In this document: in pieces, positions 55,865 to 64,000 of the stretch
Layout: every line of letters begins with the position of its first letter
How positions within the stretch are numbered: position 1 is the stretch's first letter
Source of the DNA: Spirogloea muscicola
Lineage: Eukaryota > Streptophyta > Zygnematophyceae > Spirogloeales > Spirogloeaceae
NCBI GenBank assembly: GCA_009602725.1
Contig: WELB01000119.1
Location: 44,208-108,207 of the forward strand
Length of the DNA: 64,000 nt
Reading direction: 5' to 3'
Program-made: the position numbers and the translations under genes
Notes under the pieces: model-generated
The model's database searches: none
What the model was told of the DNA's origin: nothing
What the model saw: only the letters and a program-made list of their open reading frames with translations

Positions 55865-58800
55865 AAATTGTGTAAGAGAGCATCACAACCTCCAACGCAA
55901 CCTGTGCCAGACAATTCTGTTAGATGGAGAGGAACAAGAGAAGCAGCTCTTATAAAAGGGGGGAGGCTGTGAAAAGCCAGCCTACAAATATGAACAAGGT
56001 CCAAGGAAGCCGGACATCATGGAGATCATCAAGGGTGCTTGCTCAGTAAACCCCACTCAGCAGCCGCAAGTCGGAGAAACTAGCATCAGGAGACAAGTGG
56101 CCTGCCTATAGCGATACAGAAGATAAAGCCTCGTATGGACTGTACATCTGTGGAACTTCCATGGAGTCAATGGATGAGGTTTGGCACTTGAGCATTGAAT
56201 TCCTACCAAGATGGGTGGCATTCATGTAGGGCGGGAGTTGATTACGATCGAAGGACAACTGTATCTTATATACAGGCCCTGCACATATCAAGGTTCACAA
56301 GGACTCTATTAGCTCCATTCCAAGTAGTCGCTACATCGTAAAGTATGCCTAGCACTGACGAGCACATCTGCCACTGATATGACAGAACACAAGGAAGTAG
56401 GAGTTGATGACAAACCAGGTGTGCAGGTGAGACACGCAAGCTCTGTCACGGTTGCTTCCAGTGTACAACGTGGAAGCCATATGGCCTTCCGACACTGCCA
56501 TAAAGCATAGTACAGATGACTTAGAATACTCATATCGCAAGCGCAATGAAGCTATGACCTAAGTCAAAGCCCACTAGCAAACCTACAATGGCAAATGCAT
56601 GTCAAAGCATGTGCTTGACGATCCTAACCATGGGGTACGCAGCGCAACCAACAATGTATGTTCCATCCTGCGCAAAAAGTAGCTGTGTTTGATTAGGCGC
56701 AATAGGATGGCACTTTATGGGCGGTCTCTTATTGCACCTGCTAACCTGTTGTGCACACCAGCCATAAGATGCTTACCGTACACGACTTGAGGAGCATCGG
56801 TGTGTTCAAACAAGCTGGACATTTGCGAACAGGCATGCCACGTTGTGGGCCGCGCCGACCTTCGGCCGCATGGCCCCCTTGGAGGCTGGTCAATGCAAGG
56901 CAGAGAACATAAGTGCTCAGACCTCTTGGACTTGCAGTATGTTGTTAGAGGTCAATACTACTAATCAGTCACCAGAGCTGTTGCAGGATGGTACCGTGGA
57001 AAGAAGGACTCCATGGCTTCTACCAGCTTATCCTTCTGTGAATTGGCATCTTGAAAGCAAGCCTTTGTTTGCGCTAAGGTGGATCGGAGGACGCCGTCCT
57101 TGGTCTTCATGCCTTCACTGACTTCTTTCATGTCACGTTCCATGATTGCTCTCAGATACGGCTTCCAGAGCTCGTAACCCATTGCGTCATATCCAAGAAC
57201 CAGTGCCTCTCCCTAGCATCAGTCACCAGTAGTGAACTTCTGCTCAATTTGAAGAACAAGCATCTTCGGCAATATTGGAGGCAAAAACACAGACTATGCT
57301 TAGCATAGACTAGAACATCAGATCTTCGCCTACTGTGACTTGCTTACCAAAGATGTAGGACTGAAGCGGGAGTTTGCATCCCTGGTTGCATATTGCCTGT
57401 CCAGGAGCTTTTTAATGTGATCATGCATGGTTGCATCTGTCCCAATTCCCTCCTGCTCAGAGGTATGCTGTAAGTGGACGCTAAGGCTCTTGCCTGTACA
57501 TTGCACTAAAACTTTTATTCAAAGAGATATCAATGAAGGTGGACATACTCAGTTGACGAGGTTGCACCTGGTCCATGCGACCGATGAGGTCAGCTTCTGA
57601 AAGCAAGTGAGGAGGCTCGGTGGTCCCTTGCTGAAGGAGGAGATTGGTTGGAAGAAACTGTCATCCAAGCAGACATACAGTACACAGCATCAGCTTAGGA
57701 AGCAAGTGGACATCTGTCAGATGTACTGGTTCTGAACTCACCTCCTGGTGAAGCTGGAAATGTGGCAGAGTGGATGTCCCCCAAGATTCGTAACGGTATA
57801 TGTCCAGGTAGTTACGCTGTTCAAAAATGTTGCATGACTTGGCTCAGCTCCAATCAATGATAGATGGCTCGACGGCAGGCATGACGGGTGCTGGCAACGC
57901 TGACATATCCTGTCGCAAGGTGAGGAAGGGCCAACTTACAGCAGTTATCATGAGCCCACGGGCGCAGAAGCACTCTCCAGCAATATTTGCTGATATTGTA
58001 GTCTCTTGACCAACAGCTGGTTGTGAGACGCATGCCAGGAAGTGCCGTACTACAAGCTCGTACAATCCCTATTCACAGTGGCCAGCAAAGATAAGAGATC
58101 AACAGGATCCTGTTGCAAGCTGTAGCACAAATTTTTATTGTAGAAAATGCATGGTCTGCTGTCTTCCTTACAGCATGGGCTGGGGTCCAGTTGTTTGCCC
58201 CTTGTGAGAAGCGTGCAGGATGGATCGGGGGATGAGCATGGTCATTGTGTCCTCCGCTGCCTGGTCGTCGGAATAACCCGCAAGTTGGGTCCAGTAACCT
58301 CCGTGCATACTGGCCCCAGGCCTGGTGTGCCTGCTGCTCTGCAATCATTGCCTGCTAGATGGAGCCAGACGCAAAATCCACGAAACTCTTGCATCACATA
58401 CCAAGGTACTCAAAATTTTGGCAGATGATCTAAGATTGACCATGTATAGGATGACCAGACCTCAAGGTTCATCTCCTCTGGATAGCTGTCTGTCTCTGTT
58501 CGAGGATAGCTGATGTAGCCTTGCTGGTACAGCTCCTCAGCTACCTACACGACAGCAGCCGTGCTGGTCAGTGACCCACCAAGAGGGGCCAAGCTCCAGT
58601 AGAAGCTGCTCTAATGCCAAGGTACTCATGAGTAGTACCTTCATTGTCTGCTCCGAGCTGAGGTGAAGAAATCGTGAGGCACGTTTTTGAAGCTCCACTG
58701 TGTTCAGTGGGTGTGGCGGGAACTTTCGACGCTCGCGGCCATCTACTCCTGTCACCTAGCACAACATCTTGGCAGCAGAGCAATAATCACATGGCCGTAG

Positions 58801-60513
58801 GCCTTGCTGTCAAATGGAAATCGGGAGCAAAGATCTGGCACAAGCTTAAGGTGCGGGGTTACCTTGGCAAGAGGCTGCTCCATGCACATCTCGTAGAGGA
58901 CAACAGCTGTAAATCGGTCAAAGAGACGGCCACGCCTGCATCAAGGCCGAGATCCTAACTTAGTGAGTGGCTGCAGGTGTAGAAGGCTTCCACGAGCACG
59001 ACTTTTCGCGCTTAGGGGCACAATTGGTTTGCTTACTGCCAAGCGAAGACGGCACGAGCAGGCTGGTCCTCAGGAGTGTAAGTGCATTGGATTGACCAGA
59101 AGTCTTCAGGCACGTGTGCCTGCACCTGCCAGTAGCGCTCAACTACAAATCCCAAAGTGGGGAACTGCAGAGCACGCAAACATTCCCATGCTATGTCTGA
59201 GTAAATTAGCAGAACCCTTGGCAGATGCAACTAGAGCAGAAACGAAGAGCTGGAGCCACTGCAAGCCTTGTTGCAGGTGTTGATTGAGCTGGAACCTGGC
59301 ATGGTCCATAGCTGAGAACAACTTTCCGCGAGCCATCTTCAATAGAGGGCAGTTCAAAGCAGTCCTGAAGTAGCATGGTTTGGAAGCGCGTAAATGATGC
59401 ACCAATTCGCAGGTCAATCTCCTGCACGCTCAGCCTCCCGCAAGCATAAGCCAGGACGGAACAAGATTGTAGGCGTCAGAGCTACTGAAGCAGTCAAACC
59501 ATGCAACACTTGCAACATCTGTTGGTAGGATAGCAGGACAGCACTGACCTGGCGGGCGTCAACTGCCTCAGCAAACAGCCGATTTGGCTGCACCAAGTTC
59601 TGCACCGCGTGATGGATTTCTCTGGAGGCAGACATGGGGAATGGTAAGAATAGAGATAAGAAATCCTGAGCTAAGTCCGTGGATAATTGAAATCTGGACT
59701 CACTTGTTCCACGCCCTAGAAGTAAGCCCCAGATTACACAGAGCCCTGCTCTAGCAAGGCCAAGCCATCGTGGGTTACTGGCTGGGTCGACGTAAGCATG
59801 TTGGAGGCAGGCTCAACCTGTCAATCAGAGCAGAGAAGCGGGCGCGCAGCACCCGCAGACGGGGATTGACCGCCTGGCAGACCTGTAAAACCTCAAATGC
59901 TATGTTCTCGCCCTCTCGGTCGCAGTCGAGCCAGAGCACCAGCCATTGGCAGCTGCCATCGCCAGGACTCCACAGCAGCGGAGCAGAGGGAGCGGTTGCA
60001 TCTTTGAGAGCCTGACAGAGGGGGTGTATGCCAAGGTGCGTGCTAGGTGCAACCAAAGCAAGCTACAGATGGCGACTTGACACTTAATGCTTGGACTACG
60101 GGAGACAAGGTTCAACGAACACGCCTGCGGGCCTCCTCCTGCAAGCCTTGGAGCAGTGGCTGCTTTTCATTGGGTACGCGCTTCTCAACGGGCACGTCAA
60201 AGAGCGCAAGAGGATCGCAGGCGCTCCACTTGCGGAGAGCGGGCGGGAAGTCGAGCTCCATGAGGTGGCCCGTCACGGATGTCATGACCATGTGGCAAGC
60301 CTGGCCGCGGATGGCGTACGGGAAGTCAAAGAGGCGGTTGTAGGGCGAGCGGCCGGGACGGGAGGCGGGCATGCGGCCGCCGGCCAGAATGGCGGCAACG
60401 CCTTTGGCCACGGACGGCTTCTCCGCGACATTGAGCACCCGCACGACGCCGCCGCCGCCGCCGACGCGGCCGCCGCCGCCGCTGCCGCCGCCGCCCCCGC
60501 CGCCGCGAGCCAT
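55865..60513 (-). CDS. TOP3A: DNA topoisomerase III alpha (type IA), at least 18 exons
   Basis: Type IA topoisomerase, the known partner of RecQ helicases and RMI1 in dissolving recombination intermediates. Exon 1 (from ATG 60513) has a Gly-rich head and the Toprim start [16 protein letters not shown], then [20 protein letters not shown]. Later exons give the acidic metal site [16 protein letters not shown] (near 59935), [11 protein letters not shown] (59620), [16 protein letters not shown] (59420), [12 protein letters not shown] (59180), [17 protein letters not shown] (58920) and [15 protein letters not shown] (58700). The active-site tyrosine is in [14 protein letters not shown] (58520). 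Then follow [14 protein letters not shown] (58240), [16 protein letters not shown] (58050), [17 protein letters not shown] (57450), [20 protein letters not shown] (57170), [14 protein letters not shown] (56490), [17 protein letters not shown] (56280) and [13 protein letters not shown] (55900). A LINE tail sits in the intron at 55950-56105. The last exon is not resolved; plant homologues carry further zinc fingers. Confidence 0.9.
55950..56105 (-). mobile_element. LINE tail in a topoisomerase intron
   Basis: Read in reverse: DNA for [14 protein letters not shown], a short spacer, then the hairpin GGCTGGCTTTTCACAGCC. It is the last roughly 150 bp of a LINE in the same orientation as the gene, between the exons coding for NATHLG and CVGGCD. 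Confidence 0.7.
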
Positions 60514-60616
60514 GGCCCAGGTGGAGGGCCGGAAGTGCAGTCACAACCACCGGCTTAAATTTGAAACTCCGAACTGGGCGCCAGGCAGGGATGGTGAGCT
60601 TACGGACTGGGGGCCT

Positions 60617-61392
60617 CCCAGAGTTTCGTAGCTGCTTAGTTTCTCTTTGTGCTTGTTTCTCTTAGTGCTTTCCCTGGCCCCCTTCTCGCACTTATGTTCA
60701 TTCTTTTTCGACCTGGCCTTCTCAGGGCGAGCACTTTCTCTTTTAGCTCTTCCCCTGGCCCCCTCCTCGTACTTTGTTCATCCCTTTCGGGCTGGCTTTG
60801 CCAGCCCCTATCCTCAATGGGCGAGCCCTTCTCTTTGGGCTGGCCTCTCACAGCTACTCGCCGAGCACCCAGCCCTAGCCGAGAGCGTGGTGCCCTTTGC
60901 TCGCAGCAAGGCGGCCAAACACGCCGACCACCCGGCTGCCGACGAGTTCGTCCCCCTGGCTGTGGACGTGCATGGGGCTCTCGGATCCCACTGGCTCGAC
61001 CTGTTGGCCAGGCTTGCACGGCTCGCTGTGTCCCGCAGGCGCGGTGAGCCGGCTGACTTCAACGCCGCTGGCTCGTGGGCTCAGGTGTATCGTATGCGCT
61101 TGTCCGTCTCCCTCCAGCGGTCCATGGCCCACGCCTTGCATCTGCGTGCTGGCCGTGCTCTCGCTGCGGCCTCCGGCTTTCGTCAGGGGGATAGTTTACC
61201 GGCAGCTAGTCTGTCGGATGTGAGGCTACTCACTCGTAACTACTAAGTGGTCCATCCTCCCCCGTTCTGCCATAGCCTCTTCAGGCCCCGCAGTCGCTGC
61301 TTAGCTCGTAGTTTGGCCCCTTCGAACCTTGTCAATTCTTTTCGGGCTGGCTTCTCACAGCCCTTGCCCCCATTGGGAGAGCCACTTCTTTG
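60617..61392 (+). mobile_element. LINE copy 5: alpha tail plus endonuclease fragment and beta tail
   Basis: An alpha tail (to about 60835) is followed at once by an ORF fragment coding for FARSKAAKHADHPAADEF, PLAVDVHGALGSHWLDLL, FNAAGSWAQVYRMRLSVSL, MAHALHLRAGRALAAASG and LSDVRLLTRNY, stop at 61242. Then comes a beta tail with the GGGCTGG hairpin (61345-61392). The fragment is open over about 400 bp, the cleanest copy of the endonuclease C-terminus. It lies about 100 bp upstream of the topoisomerase start. Confidence 0.65.
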
Positions 61393-61957
61393 CTCCCAGC
61401 TTCTCTGACCTGAGGCTGCTTAGCAGGGGTTACTGAGTGCTTCGTAGCTGCTCTTTTTCTTCATGTGCTTCTTTTCCTTAGCGCTTCCCCTGGGCCCCCT
61501 TCGCGGCCCTGGCGATGGATGTACACGGGGCTTTCGGCAGCTGCTGGCTGGATCTCATTCAGCAGCTTGCCCGCCAGGCTATTGACAGGCGGCCGGGTCT
61601 GCCAGGGGCGATGCCCTGCTTCACGCCGCCGGTTCGCTCGCACAAGTCTTCGGCATGGGCCTGGCCGTATTGCTTCAAAGCTCCCTTGCCCACGCCGTCC
61701 ACATGCGAGCAGGCCGTGCTATGGCCGCCGCCTCTGGGTCTCGGCGGAGTGCCTCTTTCCCTGCGGCGAGCTACTCAGACCTGACGTTGGTCACTCGTGG
61801 GTACTGAGCTTTCCTCTGCATCGTCTATGTGTTCTGCAGTATTCTGTAGTGTTGTCCTTTTTCCGGCTCCTCTGTCTTTGGCTTTGAACATTGTCCATTC
61901 ATTTTTGGGCTGGCTTTGCCAGCCCCTCGTCTCTATGGGCGCGCACTTCTCCCCCTT
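61393..61957 (+). mobile_element. LINE fragments 6 and 7 with gamma tail
   Basis: A short tail piece (61393-61498) with the ORF end is followed by a second endonuclease fragment (DVHGAFGSCWLDLIQQLAR, then in another frame the RAGRAMAAASGSRR-like end) with stop near 61804. A gamma tail comes next: TTTGAACATTGTCCATTC, then hairpin GGGCTGGCTTTGCCAGCCC at about 61905. Frames are shifted within the ORF. Confidence 0.55.
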
Positions 61958-63010
61958 CTCGTACTTCGTTCATCCTTTATTGGGCTGGCTTTTCCAGTCC
62001 CTATCCTCAATGAGGAAGCCCTTTCTGATTGCCCATCTGGCCACTCCCCTGACTTGTGGGTGCAGGCGCGTTACATGGTGGTGATCAACAAGTCAGCCTT
62101 CACGGCCACGCTGCAGCTCCCCCCAACCGACGTGCGCAGGCATGCCCGGCTGCGCTCGGCATCTTCCCCTGGCGCGGCAGCCTGGCTCTCGGCGCTTCCG
62201 CTCTATGACGCACTCCGGATGCCGGACGAACTCTTCCGCACGGCCACCCATCGCCTACTGAGATCCTTTCGAACCTTTGTCAATTCTTCTTCTTTTCGAG
62301 CTGGCTTTTCACAGCCCTTGCCCGCATTGGGAGTGATGAAGGGCGGCTCGCCCATTGAGGATCTCCCCCCCGCCCTGTTTGCAGGGCGTGCTCCGGTGCA
62401 AGTGCGGGGATCGGTCGGCGGACCCGGCGGAACAGGCGGCGCACCTCCGGTGCGCCACTGGAGGAGAACGCACGGCAGCCCACGACCTCCTCAGGGATTC
62501 CATGTTTGGCATCTTCCAGGAGGCCGGCTACTCGGTAGCGCCGGAGAACACTTCGGTCACACACATGCCAATCCTTCAGAATGCGGACGGCCTAAAGACG
62601 CGCCGCGTCGACCTGGTGGCATTCACGCCAGGAGGCGGCGCGCACATCATTGCAAGTGTAGTCACCACTGATGTGGTGGACCGCTCCAATCCAAGGCTTT
62701 CTGCCTCGCGGGCTGGCCATGCTGCGGCGAACGCCGCTCGCAGCAAGGCCGCCAAACATGCTGACCACCCGGCTGGGGACGAGTTCGTGCCCCTGGCCGT
62801 GGCTGTGTGTGGGGCTCTCGGGTCCCAGTGGCTCGACCTGCTGGCCAGGCTTGCGCGACGCGCTGTGTCCCGCAGGCGAGGTGAGCAGGTTGACTTCAAC
62901 GCTGCTGGCTCGTTGGCCCAAGTCTATCGCATGCGACTAGCCATGTCCCTTCAGCGATCCATGGCCCACGCTTTGCACCTGCGTGCTGGCCACTGCCGAG
63001 GGATCCGCGA
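61958..63010 (+). mobile_element. LINE copy 8: pre-zinc, zinc and endonuclease regions
   Basis: After an alpha tail fragment, the ORF encodes FTATLQLPPTDVRRHARL, SASSPGAAAWLSALPLYD and FRTATHRLL (62090-62270). A beta tail and a reversed alpha tail (about 62265-62368) interrupt it. It resumes with PPPCLQGVLRCKCGDRSA, GERTAAHDLLRDSMFGI, EAGYSVAPENTSV, TRRVDLVAFTPGGG, SVVTTDVVDRSNP, SASRAGHAAANAARSKAAKH and AGSLAQVYRMRLAMSLQ (62370-62980). The second part is open for over 600 bp. The copy shows that insertion into a LINE body, as well as into tails, has happened. Confidence 0.65.
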
Positions 63011-63309
63011 ACGTCAATGGCCAGGGATGCGAAGACATCGCCTGGAGGGTGGTCAACGTACTTGCGCTTCTTAAGAAAGAAAGAAGTGGCTCTCCCTGCG
63101 CAGCGGAGTGCTTCTTTCCCTACAGCGAGCTACTCCGACCTGATGTTGCTCACTCGCGTGTACTGAGTTTCCCTCTGCATCATCTTGTGTTTCGTAGTGT
63201 TTTGAGGTGTAGTCCTTTCTCGGCACCTCTTTCTTTGGCTTTGGACATTGTCCATTCTTTTTTGGGCTGGCTTTGCCAGCCCCTCTTCTCTAAGGGCGAG
63301 CACTTTCTT
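63011..63309 (+). repeat. Left arm of a large inverted repeat
   Basis: Contains a reversed endonuclease scrap, an ORF end (CTACTCCGACCTGATGTTGC), and a gamma tail with hairpin GGGCTGGCTTTGCCAGCCC at 63267-63285. It matches the right arm in reverse complement. Confidence 0.7.
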
Positions 63310-63659
63310 CCTGGGGGCAATTGGAAGTGCCACTTCCTCCCAATGGGGGCAAGGGCTGTGAGAAGCCAGCCCAAAAAGAATAGGAAGGGCTCGCCCACGG
63401 AAGAAAGCGCGGCCAGATTGACTGGTGGCTGTGAGAAGAAGTGGCTCTTCCAATGGGGGCAAGGGCTGTAAGAAGCCAGCCCAAAAGAATCGACAAGGTT
63501 CAAAGGTTCCAAACTATGAAGGGGCCAGAGGCGCTAGCTCTAAACTAGGGAAGGATGAATCACTCAACAACAACGAGTGAGGAGCCTCAAATCCGACAGA
63601 CTAGCTGGCGGAAAACAATCCCCATGACGAAAGCCGAAGGCAGCAGCGACAGCACGGGG
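63310..63659 (-). repeat. Centre of the inverted repeat: beta tails and ORF end
   Basis: Two beta tails in reverse (about 63325-63378 and 63430-63485) and a reversed ORF end at 63540-63655 that reads FRQLVCRI-type and LLTR-like codons. It is mostly tail DNA. Confidence 0.5.
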
Positions 63660-64000
63660 AGGGCTCGCCTATTGATGATAGGGGCTGGAAAAGCCAGCCT
63701 AAAAAAGAATGGACAATGTCCAAAGCCAAAGAAAGAGGTGCCGAGACAGGACTACACCTCAAAATACTACAAAACACAAGACGACGCAAGGGAAGCTCAG
63801 TACCCGCGAGTGAGCAACATCAGGACGGAGTAGCTCGCTGTAGGGAAAGAAGCACTCCGCCGCCCAGGGAGAGAAGTGGCACTCCCAATGGGGGCAAGGG
63901 CCGTGCCCAGGGAGAGCCACTTCTTTCTTTCCTAAGGAGCGCAAGTACGCTGATCACCCTCCAGGCGATGTCTTCGCGGCCCTGGCCATTGAGGTTCGCG
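63660..64000 (-). repeat. Right arm of the inverted repeat, at the window edge
   Basis: Reverse complement of 63011-63309 with an extra beta-tail piece at 63865-63925: gamma tail, ORF end, then the endonuclease scrap (ADHPPGD coding) up to the last base. The element may continue beyond the window. Confidence 0.65.

Noticed and set aside
60320-60560. Plus-strand Ala- and Pro-rich frames over the topoisomerase first exon
   Set aside because: They are antisense shadows of the Gly-rich N-terminus of TOP3A.

Overview
The window looks like nuclear DNA of a green alga (Chlorophyta, probably Trebouxiophyceae). The host genes are GC-rich and split by many short GT-AG introns, and one is an STN7/STT7-type thylakoid protein kinase, a family of plants and green algae. 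No bacterial operon structure, rRNA, tRNA gene or CRISPR array was seen.

Layout. (1) 0.2-6.6 kb: two convergent host genes, a spliced STN7/STN8-family kinase (+) and a six-helix membrane protein (-). The second is interrupted near its start codon by 80 A residues and one N. (2) 6.7-10.4 kb: a cluster of 5'-truncated non-LTR retrotransposon (LINE) copies. They keep a post-RT segment, a CCHC zinc motif and a restriction-like endonuclease tail, and end in short hairpins rather than poly(A). (3) 10.4-12.0 kb: an AT-rich island and a solo LTR. (4) 12.0-51.4 kb: LTR retrotransposons of the chromodomain-bearing Ty3/gypsy class (chromoviruses) inserted into one another. I name the elements Chromo-1 to Chromo-9 and the LTR families LTR-a to LTR-d. 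(5) 51.4-52.2 kb: a copy of an unclassified short repeat, split by another LTR. (6) 52.2-60.5 kb: mostly unique DNA holding a DNA topoisomerase III alpha gene (-) of at least 18 recognisable exons. (7) 60.6-64.0 kb: a second LINE cluster ending in a large inverted repeat.

The clearest architecture is the nest. Chromo-7 is split by Chromo-4, whose two ends lie 21 kb apart. Chromo-4 is split by a solo LTR, by Chromo-5 and by Chromo-6, and Chromo-6 is split in turn by a solo LTR and a short repeat. Several junctions can be read directly because other copies in the window keep the unfilled target, and because 5-bp target duplications survive, some exactly. All LTR elements look broken; nesting gives their relative ages.

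The host genes do not form a pathway: thylakoid phospho-signalling, an uncharacterised membrane protein and recombination-intermediate processing. The repeat block between them looks like heterochromatin, possibly pericentromeric, but nothing here proves that. Intron borders were read by eye and some first and last exons remain unresolved.
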